From Pseudomonadota bacterium (GTDB lineage Bacteria > Pseudomonadota > Alphaproteobacteria > Rhizobiales > Hyphomicrobiaceae), in the NCBI GenBank assembly GCA_023410905.1, contig JAEYPL010000205.1, positions 1 through 28,231 on the forward strand: 28,231 nt of DNA, written 5' to 3'. The notes under the pieces are model-generated. The model saw nothing but the letters and a program-made list of their open reading frames with translations. It searched no databases and was not told the origin of the DNA. The position numbers were made by a program, and so were the translations under genes. Positions 1 to 8,065 of the stretch are shown here, piece after piece (the first letter of the stretch is position 1; each line of letters begins with the position of its first letter).

Positions 1-239
1 GCTTCAGGACCACGACGTCCATATGTAGTCGCGATTCGCGTTCAGCGCGCAATACTTTGTAGTGGCGGCCCAGGACAGCGGGGATGCGGATATCACATCA
101 TTGACTGAGCTTTGCCGACCACATCCGCTGAGATCGAAGATGCGGGTTCACACGCAGCGGCAATAGAGACAATCCCGTATTGTGGCCCGCACCAGCGTTA
201 TTGATCCTGCCAGCGGTACTCGCCAACGGAGGATGCATA
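1..239. other. Left-edge stretch with no callable gene
   Basis: No complete gene is seen here. On the minus strand a frame stays open from about position 97 down to the left edge, with a possible ATG at 22-20, but there is no ribosome binding site in front of it and too few codons to recognise a family. It could be the start of a gene leaving the window or chance. The last bases hold the ribosome binding site GGAGG (228-232) of the next gene. Confidence 0.3.
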
Positions 240-929
240 ATGTTTCGAGCCATATCCAAGACCGTTCTGCCGTTCGCATTGGCTGCGGCAGCGGTCACAT
301 TGCTCCCCATCAGCAAGAGCTTCGCACAGTCGAACATCAGAGAGCGGGTCGCAGCCGCCGTCGAGACGGTCGAAGGTGCTTGCGCGAGCGATATCCAGAA
401 TTTCTGCGGAAAGGTGACCCGAGGTGAGGGGCGCCTGCTGACCTGTATGCAGGCGTTCGATGATCAGCTCAGCCGCAGGTGCCAGTGGGCGTTGTATCGG
501 GTGTCGCGCAACCTGGAAGGCGTGATGAACCGGGTCGAGCGGCTGGCTGAAGCTTGCTGGAATGACATCGAGACGCACTGCAAGGATGCAGAGCGCATTG
601 GTCAGTGCGTCATGGAGAAACGCGGATCCCTGTCGCCTGCGTGCGCGAAGGTCGCGTCGGGTCTGAGAAGTGCCGTTCAAGGTCTCGCTGGACTGAGGGG
701 CCTGCAGGTTGTCGGGTCGGACAACTCCAACTTGGGTGAAGTTGTCGACATCAAGCGAGGACCAGATGGCGCGGTTCAGGCCATCGAGATCGAGATGGAT
801 CGGATGCTTGGCCTCGGTACCAGAGTGGTCACGATAACCGCCGACAAGTTCGAGCAGATCGGCGACAAGATCCGGCTGCTGCTCGGGCGCGACGAGGTTA
901 AAGCCTTGCCTGAAACCAAGAACAAATGA
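240..929 (+). CDS. Secreted Cys-rich-repeat protein with C-terminal PRC-barrel-like domain
   Basis: The product is a 229-residue exported protein. The ATG at 240 is chosen because GGAGG lies 7 bases upstream and because it starts a clear signal peptide (hydrophobic residues 8-24, likely cleavage after FAQ at 28-30). Two cysteine-rich repeats follow, with cysteines at 48, 56, 69, 81 and at 106, 114, 123, 135. The near-equal spacing resembles the GLG1-type Cys-rich repeat found in many rhizobial secreted proteins. Residues 155-222 look like a PRC-barrel (GEVVDI, then a beta-rich stretch ending in LLLGRDEVKAL). The eight cysteines in even pairs suggest disulfides in the periplasm. The function is unknown; a structural or stress-related envelope role is a guess. 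It precedes the DUF3302/HlyD pair on the same strand. Confidence 0.8.
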   Translation: MFRAISKTVLPFALAAAAVTLLPISKSFAQSNIRERVAAAVETVEGACASDIQNFCGKVTRGEGRLLTCMQAFDDQLSRRCQWALYRVSRNLEGVMNRVERLAEACWNDIETHCKDAERIGQCVMEKRGSLSPACAKVASGLRSAVQGLAGLRGLQVVGSDNSNLGEVVDIKRGPDGAVQAIEIEMDRMLGLGTRVVTITADKFEQIGDKIRLLLGRDEVKALPETKNK

Positions 930-997
930 GTAAGCGCCGCTTCTCAAGCGCGCTGATATGGTGATCGCATGAAGTAGGTGGTCGAAAGGTGCTCGCA

Positions 998-1465
998 ATG
1001 ACACCCTTTCAAGCGGTCGCCAAGCCGGATCACATACCCTTCTTCGTTACGGCACCGGGCCAAACAGACGTGCTGTTCGTGGTGGTTGCGCTCGTTTTAA
1101 TTGGCGCGGTGCTGGCAATGGGGGTGTTCTTCTTCTGGCTGCACTCTCTCCCTGAGCGCATGGTGCACAATCGTGCTCAGTTCGATGTCGTGGCGGTTCT
1201 CGCGCTGCTCTCTCTGTTCACCCATATTCATGCCTTCTGGGTGGCTGCGCTGATTCTGGCGCTCATCAAATTCCCGAGCTTCTCCGTTTCCGACTTTTCC
1301 GGTCCGCTCGACCGCATCGCGAATTCCCTGGAGAGTGCGGTCGAAATTCGAGAAGCGAAAGATACAGCGCCGGAGCTGCCGCCATCCGCCAAGCCGCTTC
1401 CAGTGCCACCAGCGAACGCGCCGCGGCCTGATAGCCCCCAAATGCCAAAGGTGCAGCATGCTTGA
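998..1465 (+). CDS. DUF3302-like inner-membrane protein (YiaW-type)
   Basis: This is a 155-residue membrane protein with two hydrophobic segments (about residues 24-48 and 64-90), joined by a short loop containing LHSLPERMVHNRAQ, and a Pro/Ala-rich cytoplasmic tail from about residue 120. The arrangement, and the SLFTHIHAFW stretch in the second segment, resemble DUF3302 proteins such as E. coli YiaW, which sit next to an HlyD-type gene. The next gene is exactly that, and overlaps this one by 8 bases. The ATG at 998 is preferred because GAAAGG (984-989) is 8 bases upstream; a GTG at 989 is the alternative. It probably assists or partners the membrane-fusion protein, but no function is established for the family. 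Confidence 0.65.
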   Translation: MTPFQAVAKPDHIPFFVTAPGQTDVLFVVVALVLIGAVLAMGVFFFWLHSLPERMVHNRAQFDVVAVLALLSLFTHIHAFWVAALILALIKFPSFSVSDFSGPLDRIANSLESAVEIREAKDTAPELPPSAKPLPVPPANAPRPDSPQMPKVQHA

Positions 1466-2687
1466 ACTGCTGCTCTGCTCGGTCTTCACGATATTCCCGG
1501 ACTACCTGTACCGGCGCTACCAGGGCAAGCGCATCGGCAAGGAAATCACGATCTACTCCGTGTGGTACGAGTACCGATACGGGATCACATCGTGCCTCAT
1601 GCTGACGATCGCGCTCATCACGATCGTCTTCTACAATCACCCCTCGACGAGCAATGTCACATCCCTCTACCGCACGATCTCTATTCTTCCCGAGGCAAGC
1701 GGCAGGGTATCGGAAGTGCTCGTTGGCCCGAGTGCCGACGTGAAGAAGGGCGATCCGCTTTTCAAGCTCGATAGTATGCGACAACAGGCGGCACTCGAAG
1801 TCGCCACCCGCCGCATTGCGGAAATCGACGCCGCGAGCCTCATGGCTCAAGCCGATATAGCAGCAGCAGAGGGGCAGATTCTGAAGGCCCAAGGCGCTTA
1901 CGAGCAGGCGCTGGAAGAGTTGGAGACGAAGGAAGAGCTGCAGCGCCGCAATGCGGATGTGGTTGCGGCGCGGGAGATCGAGCGGCTTCGCAAACTCGTC
2001 GAGACGCGAAACGGCGATGTGGTCGCTGCAACTGCTGTGCGTCAGGCCGCGCAGACGAAACTGACGACGCTCCTCCCTGCCGAGAAGGCAACGGCGGAGG
2101 CAGCGCGGCAGCAAGCCGAGGTCGAGCTTGCGAAGATGATCGTCTACGCCGGTGTGACAGGGCGCCTCGAGCAGTTCGTTCTGCGTGTCGGGGACGTCGT
2201 GAACCCGCTCATGCGACCGGCCGGCATTCTCATACCGGAAGGTGCGGGGCGGCGGCAGCTCATTGCCGGCTTCGGACAGATCGAGGCGCAGATCTTGAGG
2301 ACGGGCATGGTGGCAGAAGCGACCTGCATTTCGAAGCCTTGGACGATCATTCCGCTGGTCGTCGCGGACGTGCAGGATGCTGTAGCTGCGGGTCAGGTAA
2401 GGGCGACGGAGCAGCTCATCGAGGCGCAACAGATTGCGAAGGCGGGGACGATTACAGCACTTCTCGTGCCCATGTACGCAGGTGGCCTCGACGACGTCAC
2501 ACCGGGCAGCAGCTGCATCGCCAATGCCTACTCAAACAATCACGATCAGCTTGCGCGGAAAGACATCGGATTCGGCAGTTGGCTCTATCTGCATATTGTC
2601 GACGCGGTCGCAGTCGTGCACGCCATGATACTGCGACTTCACGCAGCGATCCTGCCGGTGAAGATTCTGGTGTTCTCGGCTCATTGA
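1458..2687 (+). CDS. HlyD-family membrane-fusion protein (YiaV-like)
   Basis: This 409-residue periplasmic adaptor is anchored by one membrane segment (about residues 42-59). The first half of the lipoyl-like domain is at 80-106 (SGRVSEVLVG, KKGDPLFKLD). A long Ala/Glu-rich coiled-coil hairpin covers about 107-235, followed by the second lipoyl half and a beta-barrel region. The N-terminal FPDYLYRRYQGKRIG motif is typical of the YiaV/YibH branch. Such proteins bridge inner-membrane transporters and outer-membrane channels, but no transporter or TolC-like gene is visible here. The ATG at 1458 lies inside the end of the preceding gene, with AAAGG 6 bases upstream, so translation is probably coupled. 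The reading frame is open further upstream, but those codons overlap the DUF3302 gene. Confidence 0.85.
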   Translation: MLELLLCSVFTIFPDYLYRRYQGKRIGKEITIYSVWYEYRYGITSCLMLTIALITIVFYNHPSTSNVTSLYRTISILPEASGRVSEVLVGPSADVKKGDPLFKLDSMRQQAALEVATRRIAEIDAASLMAQADIAAAEGQILKAQGAYEQALEELETKEELQRRNADVVAAREIERLRKLVETRNGDVVAATAVRQAAQTKLTTLLPAEKATAEAARQQAEVELAKMIVYAGVTGRLEQFVLRVGDVVNPLMRPAGILIPEGAGRRQLIAGFGQIEAQILRTGMVAEATCISKPWTIIPLVVADVQDAVAAGQVRATEQLIEAQQIAKAGTITALLVPMYAGGLDDVTPGSSCIANAYSNNHDQLARKDIGFGSWLYLHIVDAVAVVHAMILRLHAAILPVKILVFSAH

Positions 2688-2707
2688 GAAATTGAGATCT
2701 GCGGTCT

Positions 2708-3001
2708 TCACATCTGTGATGGCTTGGCGCGCGCCGGGGTTTTCTTGCGCTCCGATCCATAGCCTTGATCGCGCAGATACTTCACGCGCTCGGATGCGAC
2801 GCGCCGGCACGTTTCTTCCCACTCGCGCTTGGTCATGTGCGTCGTGCGATCCCAGGTCTTCATGCACTCCTTGACGCGGGCTTTTTCATCGAGCAATGCG
2901 GCATCCGACGACTGGCGCTTGGCAACCGGTGGCGTCCCGGATTGGGCGAAGGCGGCGGTGGCGGACAGCAACAGCACTCCCGCACAAAGCAATGCACGCA
3001 T
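2708..3001 (-). CDS. Small secreted protein of unknown function
   Basis: This 97-residue protein has a clean signal peptide (hydrophobic core at residues 3-17, cleavage likely after AFA or AFAQ near 19-20). The mature part is charged and probably helical, with cysteines at 46 and 65 that could form one disulfide (KECMKTW and WEETCRRV) and a basic tail. The overall look recalls the small PsiF-like periplasmic proteins, but I do not recognise a family with confidence. The ATG at 3001 is chosen because AGGAG is 6 bases upstream; an in-frame ATG at 3022 would put extra polar residues before the signal peptide. Its end faces the HlyD gene with a 20-base gap. A strong hairpin lies about 30 bases upstream of the start. 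Confidence 0.7.
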   Translation of the reverse strand: MRALLCAGVLLLSATAAFAQSGTPPVAKRQSSDAALLDEKARVKECMKTWDRTTHMTKREWEETCRRVASERVKYLRDQGYGSERKKTPARAKPSQM

Positions 3002-3029
3002 GATGCGCTCCTGTATGCTCATGGGCAAC

Positions 3030-3057
3030 GCTCGGGCGGATCTGTATCCGCCCAAGC
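3030..3057 (-). promoter_or_regulatory. Strong hairpin in the leader of the small secreted protein gene
   Basis: The core is a perfect 8-bp stem, GGGCGGAT (3034-3041) with ATCCGCCC (3046-3053), and a 4-base loop CTGT. After one C/A mismatch three further pairs extend it to 3030-3057. It lies about 30 bases upstream of the minus-strand start at 3001 and about 105 bases past the end of the Ldh_2 gene. No T-run follows on either strand, so it is not a textbook terminator. It could be a leader structure, a read-through attenuator after the upstream operon, or an operator. Confidence 0.5.
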
Positions 3058-3160
3058 ATTCCCGTACAGAGCGCATCCTCGGCAATTATGCGGAGACGGC
3101 TATCCGTGGGTTCCCTGATTCGTCATCTGCGGGGCCCTGATGACTTCGATGTAGGACAGC

Positions 3161-4225
3161 TCAGTCGAGATACCAGGGCACGGCAGCGGCCTGCGCGATC
3201 TGGCGGACCTGCCCCATGAGGCCGGCGCCGACAGGAATGCCGTCGCGCAGACGCGTCTCAGCCATCTTCCACTGCGGATCGCCGGCCACCATCACGGGCT
3301 GGGCAGGATCGATCGGCGTGGTGGCCCGAAGCGTTCCGAGAAAATCTTTCACGTCGGCTTCGAAATCACCGGCACTTCGGAAGATGGTGGGATCGATGGT
3401 CATGAAGAAATGCCCGATGTCCATACCGATGGGCTTCTTCGTGTGCTCGGGATCGGTGATGAGCGTCGCGCCGGACAGGCACGACGAGAGGATGTTCACC
3501 ATCACGGCGAGGCCGTAGCCCTTGTAGCTCGAGTTCTCAGGCGAGCCGCCGAGCGACGTCAGGAAGCCGCCTTTTTCCTTGGCGACGAGCGGATCATTCG
3601 AGGGGCGCCCGTCGCGATCCAGAACCCAGCCGTCAGGCGTCGGCAGTCCTTCGTTTGCCTTGTTGCGGATGCGGCCTGCCGCAACCGTCGTCGTCGCCAT
3701 ATCGAACAGGAAAGGCACGCCGTCGGCACTGGGCGCCGCGAACGACCAAGGATCGGTGCCGAGACGCGCCTGCTTGCCGAACGTCGGTGCGACCTGAATA
3801 CCCGAGGCCGATGTACAGGCCATGCCGATGAGGCCTGCATTGGCGGCCATCAATGTGAAGTAGCCCGCGGCACCGAAATGCGCCGAGTGCCGCACGACGA
3901 CCGCGGCCATGCCGACGGTCTTGGTTTTGGCGATCGCGGTCGACATGGCGAAGTGCGCGGGCACGTGGCCGAGGCCGCCGCCGCCATCCACCACGGCCGA
4001 CACAGGTGTCTCGGACAAGATTTTCGGTTGAGCCTCCATGCGCGCGCGGCCGTTGCGTCGCAGCACGTCGTAACCCGGGATCATCGAGATGCCGTGACTG
4101 TCGACGCCGTGCAAATCCGACCAGGCGAGCACATTGGCGGTGATCTCGGCATTCTCCTCGGGCATGCCCCAGCCGCGCAGGATGGCTTTGAGCTGCGCGT
4201 GATGATTAGCGTACGTGGCAGGCAT
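3161..4225 (-). CDS. Ldh_2-family NAD(P)-dependent 2-hydroxyacid dehydrogenase
   Basis: This 354-residue enzyme belongs to the malate/L-lactate dehydrogenase family (Ldh_2), which also includes ureidoglycolate dehydrogenase, sulfolactate dehydrogenase and cyclic-imino-acid reductases. Visible signatures are DLHGVDSHG (37-45, with the conserved DSHG histidine at 44), HFGAAGYF (116-123), GTDPWSFAAP (156-165), MATTTVAAGRI (176-186), KGYGLAVMVNILSSCLSGA (235-253) and GHFFMTIDP (271-279). Length is normal for the family. It is last in the operon, 49 bases after the molybdopterin subunit gene, so it probably acts in the same pathway on a 2-hydroxy acid or 2-oxo acid. The ATG at 4225 is chosen because GGAAGG is 7 bases upstream; the ATG at 4231 is only one base from it. 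The substrate cannot be assigned. Confidence 0.9.
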   Translation of the reverse strand: MPATYANHHAQLKAILRGWGMPEENAEITANVLAWSDLHGVDSHGISMIPGYDVLRRNGRARMEAQPKILSETPVSAVVDGGGGLGHVPAHFAMSTAIAKTKTVGMAAVVVRHSAHFGAAGYFTLMAANAGLIGMACTSASGIQVAPTFGKQARLGTDPWSFAAPSADGVPFLFDMATTTVAAGRIRNKANEGLPTPDGWVLDRDGRPSNDPLVAKEKGGFLTSLGGSPENSSYKGYGLAVMVNILSSCLSGATLITDPEHTKKPIGMDIGHFFMTIDPTIFRSAGDFEADVKDFLGTLRATTPIDPAQPVMVAGDPQWKMAETRLRDGIPVGAGLMGQVRQIAQAAAVPWYLD

Positions 4226-4274
4226 GGGCATTCCTTCCGCTAGGGCGAGTTTCTTGGATTGTGTTTTCGTTGGA

Positions 4275-6575
4275 TCAATCGGACGTGGTGTGCGCACGCT
4301 TCTCGCGCAGAGCACGCAGTACCCGCTCGGGCGTCATCGGCATGTGCGTTACGCGGACACCGATGGCGCGCGCAATGGCATTCGCAATGGCTGCCGCCGG
4401 GGGGATGATCGGCACCTCACCGACACCGCGCACGCCATAAGGCACGTTCGGAACCGGCGTCTCCACGATCACGCACTCGATCGGCGGCACGTCCAGTGCG
4501 GTCGGCAGCCTGTAGTCGAGCAGGCTCGCATTGCGCAGGCGGCCATCGGCACCGTAGTCGAAACTTTCCATCAACGCCCACCCGAGGCCTTGCACGACGC
4601 TGCCGGCCATCTGCCCCTCGACGGCTGTCGGATTGAGCGCAAGGCCCACATCCTGGAATGCCGTGTAGCGCAGAACCGTCACGAGGCCGGTATCCGTATC
4701 GACTTCCACGTCGCACACGTGCGCACCGATCTCGACGCCGAGCGGCAACTTGGTCGAGACGCCGCGCCCGATGATCGCGCCCTCGGCGAGGGTCGCCTGC
4801 ATCAGATCGGCGAGCGAAATGGTGGTGCCCTGTGGCTGTCGCACGCGGAAAATGCCTTCCGCATAGTCGAGTTCGTCGCGCGCGCACTGGAGCTTCTCCG
4901 CGGCGCGGATGCGAAGCTGGTCGAGGGCGTCGCGGCTCGCCTCCACCAGCGCGGCCGTGCTTGTGCGCGCAACGCGGCTGCCTGCCGCCGCATCGCTATA
5001 ACCGACGGATTTGGAATCGCCGGTGTGAACATGCACGTCGTCGATGCTCAGACCGAATTCCTCCGCGACGACCTGCGCCATGGTGCTGCGGACGCCGGAG
5101 ATGTCCACCGCACCCATGGTCACCATCGGACGCCCGTCGCCCGCGATGGTGATGTGCGCAGCGGATGTCATGGACGTGCCGCGCCAATAGCCGAGCGCGA
5201 GGCCACGACCACGCGGATGGTGGCCTTGCGGAAGTGTATCAGTCCAGCAGGCGTGCGCGCCGATGCGATCTAGAATGGTGGTGAGGCCGATTGCGGGAAA
5301 CGGCGTTCCGATCGGCATTGTGCTGCCGGTGACGGATGCATTGCGCTTGCGAAACTCGAGCGGGTCCATCTCGAGGCGCTGGCAGAGCGCATCCATGGCC
5401 TGCTCGACAGCGAATGCGCCTTGGGTGCCGCCCGGCGCGCGGTAGGCTTCCGTGCGCGGCTTGTTGGTGACGACGTCGAAACCCGTGAGCTCGAGGTTGG
5501 GGCACTGGTAGAGCGCGGCCGATGCCTGCATGAGCAGAGACGGACTAAGACCGGGCAGGCCGCCCGCATCCATCCGGTAGGTTCCCTTGATGGCAGTGAG
5601 GCGTCCCGTATGGTCCGCAGCGACGGCTATGTCGATTTGCGCGCCGGCGGCAGGACCTGAGCCGCCTTGCAGAACTTCCTCGCGCGTGAGGACGAGCTTC
5701 ACGGGGCGTCCGCACTTCTGCGCAAGGCGCAACGCGACGGCCTCGCCGTGGATCGCAATCTTGCCGCCGAACGCACCGCCGACTTCCAACGGTACGACCT
5801 TCAATTGAGACTGCGGCAGACCAAGCATGCGGGCGATCATCAGCTCGGTCGTGAACTGTCCCTGCGTGGACGTCCACACTGTCGCAAAGCCGTTGGCATC
5901 GACATCAGCCACCATGGCCTGCGGTTCGATATAGCCCTGATGAGCCGTATCGATCTTGACGTGAATCTCGGCGTGCGCTGGTGCATCCACGATGGCCTGG
6001 GGTGCATTCCCCCGCGCGATCACGGTGCGCGAGCAGATATTGCTCGGCGTGCGCGGCCGCGGCTCCACGCCCTTCGTGATTACGTGCTCGTGCAGAACAG
6101 AGGCGTCGGAAGCCATGGCTGCTGGGAGCTCGCTCACGGCGGGAAGCGGCTCGTAGTCCACGTCGATCAGTGCCAATGCCGCCTCGGCGACGTGCGGATC
6201 GACGGCCGCAACGGCAGCCACAGGTTGACCCACCCAGTGAACCTTGTGGCGCGCGATGTTGATCTGCGCGACCATCCACATATCGTAACCGGTCTCGCCC
6301 ATGGGAATGGAAGCGCCGATAGGCAGCTCCGGGAAGTCGGCTGCGGTGACGACGGCAAGCACATCTTTCAGCGCGAGAGCCCGGCTGGTGTCGATGCCGC
6401 GAATGCGCGCGTGAGCATGTGGGCTACGCAGTGTCCTCGCGTGTGCCATGCCGGGGAGCTTGAGGTCCGCCGCATAGACCGCTCCGCCGGTCACGCGCGC
6501 AGGCCCGTCGACTCGCGGCAGCCGCTTGCCGACAACCTTCAGTGTGTCACTCTGCTTTGGTGCCATCGGGGGCAT
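4275..6575 (-). CDS. Xanthine dehydrogenase-family molybdopterin-binding (large) subunit
   Basis: This 766-residue catalytic subunit belongs to the CoxL/XdhB/aldehyde oxidase superfamily. The aldehyde oxidase a/b hammerhead domain occupies about residues 22-145, and the molybdopterin-binding part about 165-700. Key motifs are WTSTQGQF (234-241), GGAFGGK (266-272), EAYRAPGG (376-383), EGQMAGSVVQGLGWAL (653-668) and GVRGVGE (714-720), where Glu720 corresponds to the catalytic base. The active-site loop is not the AYxCSFR form of true CO dehydrogenases, so this is a hydroxylase of another substrate (an N-heterocycle or aldehyde). Length is normal. The gene follows the 2Fe-2S subunit gene after 7 bases. 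The first ATG (6575) is used; GAGG lies 11 bases upstream, and an ATG 9 bases downstream is an alternative. Confidence 0.93.
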   Translation of the reverse strand: MPPMAPKQSDTLKVVGKRLPRVDGPARVTGGAVYAADLKLPGMAHARTLRSPHAHARIRGIDTSRALALKDVLAVVTAADFPELPIGASIPMGETGYDMWMVAQINIARHKVHWVGQPVAAVAAVDPHVAEAALALIDVDYEPLPAVSELPAAMASDASVLHEHVITKGVEPRPRTPSNICSRTVIARGNAPQAIVDAPAHAEIHVKIDTAHQGYIEPQAMVADVDANGFATVWTSTQGQFTTELMIARMLGLPQSQLKVVPLEVGGAFGGKIAIHGEAVALRLAQKCGRPVKLVLTREEVLQGGSGPAAGAQIDIAVAADHTGRLTAIKGTYRMDAGGLPGLSPSLLMQASAALYQCPNLELTGFDVVTNKPRTEAYRAPGGTQGAFAVEQAMDALCQRLEMDPLEFRKRNASVTGSTMPIGTPFPAIGLTTILDRIGAHACWTDTLPQGHHPRGRGLALGYWRGTSMTSAAHITIAGDGRPMVTMGAVDISGVRSTMAQVVAEEFGLSIDDVHVHTGDSKSVGYSDAAAGSRVARTSTAALVEASRDALDQLRIRAAEKLQCARDELDYAEGIFRVRQPQGTTISLADLMQATLAEGAIIGRGVSTKLPLGVEIGAHVCDVEVDTDTGLVTVLRYTAFQDVGLALNPTAVEGQMAGSVVQGLGWALMESFDYGADGRLRNASLLDYRLPTALDVPPIECVIVETPVPNVPYGVRGVGEVPIIPPAAAIANAIARAIGVRVTHMPMTPERVLRALREKRAHTTSD

Positions 6576-6582
6576 GGCGCAA

Positions 6583-7053
6583 TCAACCTCGCATCTCGGC
6601 CGCAGCCACGGCTATGGCTTCGACGATCTTGTCATAGCCGGTGCAGCGGCAGAGGTTGCCTGCGATGGCGTGGCGGATCTCGTGCGCCGTCGGATTGGGG
6701 TTCTCGTCCAGCAGGGACTTCGCCGACAGCACGATGCCGGGCGTACAGAAGCCGCATTGCGTGCCGCCGCGCTCGATCAGCGCCTGTTGGATCGCATGCA
6801 GCTTACCGTGATCGGAAACACCCTCGATCGTGATGATGTCATGATGCGGCGCCTCCTGGGCCAGCATCAGGCAGGCCGTCACCGGTGCATCATCAACGAG
6901 GACAGTGCACGCGCCGCAATTGCCATTGCCGCAGCCTTCCTTCGTGCCGGTGAGCCCAATGCGCTCGCGCAGCAGATCCAGGAGCGTGTCGCGCGGATCG
7001 GCGAGCACGGTGTGCTTCTCGCCGTTCACCGTGCATGTGATGAGGGCTTTCAT
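6583..7053 (-). CDS. 2Fe-2S subunit of a xanthine dehydrogenase-family hydroxylase (CoxS-like)
   Basis: This 156-residue electron-transfer subunit carries the two expected clusters. The plant-ferredoxin-type N-terminal cluster is bound by Cys41, Cys46, Cys49 (GCGNGNCGACT) and Cys61. The C-terminal helical [2Fe-2S]-binding domain uses Cys100, Cys103 (QCGFCTPG), Cys135 and Cys137 (NLCRCTGY). All eight ligands are present. It passes electrons from the molybdenum centre to FAD. The start at 7053 overlaps the stop codon of the FAD-subunit gene (ATGA), showing tight translational coupling. Upstream in-frame codons exist but lie inside the neighbouring gene and would add residues not expected in the family. 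Confidence 0.95.
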   Translation of the reverse strand: MKALITCTVNGEKHTVLADPRDTLLDLLRERIGLTGTKEGCGNGNCGACTVLVDDAPVTACLMLAQEAPHHDIITIEGVSDHGKLHAIQQALIERGGTQCGFCTPGIVLSAKSLLDENPNPTAHEIRHAIAGNLCRCTGYDKIVEAIAVAAAEMRG

Positions 7054-7928
7054 GACTGTACCGGTTTCCCGATGAGATTGGCGCTGCACGCAGCGAGCGC
7101 GCGCGCAGTGAGGACCGCGACCAGTGAGCGACGATAGTCGGCCGAGCTGCGTGTATCCGAAATGGGTTGCGCATCGCCGGCGGCATGGTGCCCGGCAGCC
7201 TCGAACAGCGCAGGCGTCGGGCGCTCGCCGCGCAAGGCCTGCTCGGCCGAAGTCGCTCGGATAGGCACGGGCCCCACTGAAGCCAGTACGATGCGCGCGT
7301 CGTCGATGCAGCGATTATCATCCAAGCGGATCCACGCTGCCGCGCCAGCAATGGCGATGTCCATCTCGCGCCGCGGCGTGAAGCGCAGGTAGTGGCCTGC
7401 CGAGAGCGGCGAGGGCGGCGGCAGGACGATCGAAAGAAGTAGCTCACCGGGTTGGAGGCTCGTTCTGCCGGGCCCGCGGATGAAGGCCTCGAGCAATTCT
7501 TCGCGCTCGCCATCCGGACCAGCGATGAGCGCCGTCGCGCGATGACAGATCAGTGCCGGAACGGCGTCCGCCGAAGGTGCGGCATTGCATATATTGCCGC
7601 CGAGACTGGCGCGGTTCTGCACCTGCAGGCTGCCGATCAGGCGCGCCGACTGGGCGACACTCGGATAATAGGCAGCGATAGCGGAATGTCGCGCAACGCG
7701 CGTCGCGCTCACCGATGCACCGATGACGAGGCCACCGTTCGACGCCGCCGTAATGTCTGTGAGAGCGGGAATGCCCTTGAGATCGACGATGCGATCGGCC
7801 CGCCTGCGGCCTTCGCGGAGCTGAGGCACGAGATCGGTGCCACCGGCGAGCGCTCGTGCCCCGTCGGCCTGCATGGCCGCAATCGCCTCGCCGAGCGTTG
7901 CGGGGCGTACATATGCGAATTCCTTCAA
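7050..7928 (-). CDS. FAD-binding subunit of a xanthine dehydrogenase-family hydroxylase (CoxM-like)
   Basis: This 292-residue subunit has the FAD-binding motifs of the CoxM/XdhB-type family: AGGTDL (residues 28-33) and LGGNICNAAPSAD (109-121). The CO dehydrogenase flavoprotein C-terminal domain lies at about 180-285. It takes electrons from the 2Fe-2S subunit and passes them to an acceptor. It is the first gene of a four-gene minus-strand operon (FAD, 2Fe-2S, molybdopterin, Ldh_2). The start is read as TTG at 7928, with GGAG 7 bases upstream; no ATG or GTG gives a complete N-terminus in this frame. The rare start codon could keep its level low. Length is normal. Confidence 0.93.
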   Translation of the reverse strand: MKEFAYVRPATLGEAIAAMQADGARALAGGTDLVPQLREGRRRADRIVDLKGIPALTDITAASNGGLVIGASVSATRVARHSAIAAYYPSVAQSARLIGSLQVQNRASLGGNICNAAPSADAVPALICHRATALIAGPDGEREELLEAFIRGPGRTSLQPGELLLSIVLPPPSPLSAGHYLRFTPRREMDIAIAGAAAWIRLDDNRCIDDARIVLASVGPVPIRATSAEQALRGERPTPALFEAAGHHAAGDAQPISDTRSSADYRRSLVAVLTARALAACSANLIGKPVQS

Positions 7929-8017
7929 GAACCGACTCCGGCCGACATCGTGGTGGGGCGCACGGCCTCAAGCTACCGCGATTGCCGGCAAAACCACAAC
8001 CGTGCCTGAGCACGCAG

Positions 8018-8037
8018 ATGCGGTCCGAATTCCGCAT
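8018..8037. promoter_or_regulatory. Candidate operator dyad upstream of the molybdenum hydroxylase operon
   Basis: An inverted repeat, ATGCGG (8018-8023) and CCGCAT (8032-8037), has an 8-base spacer. It lies about 90 bases upstream of the first gene of the minus-strand operon, in the 137-base gap after the peptidase gene. Position and symmetry suit a repressor or LysR/GntR-type site. No matching regulator gene is adjacent and six-base arms can occur by chance. Confidence 0.3.
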
Positions 8038-8065
8038 GAGTGGCCAAGGAGAGGCACGATCAAGC

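Noticed and set aside
1266..2429. Minus-strand open frame (387 codons) opposite the HlyD-type gene
   Set aside because: Its composition is that of a shadow frame, and the plus-strand frame has a clear membrane-fusion-protein layout.
5667..6833. Plus-strand open frame (388 codons) opposite the molybdopterin subunit
   Set aside because: It lies antisense to a gene with all its family motifs and has no ribosome binding site or domain.
4275..7928. Naming the hydroxylase as xanthine dehydrogenase or CO dehydrogenase
   Set aside because: The active-site loop is not that of CO dehydrogenase, and no purine-pathway genes are adjacent; the substrate cannot be set from sequence.
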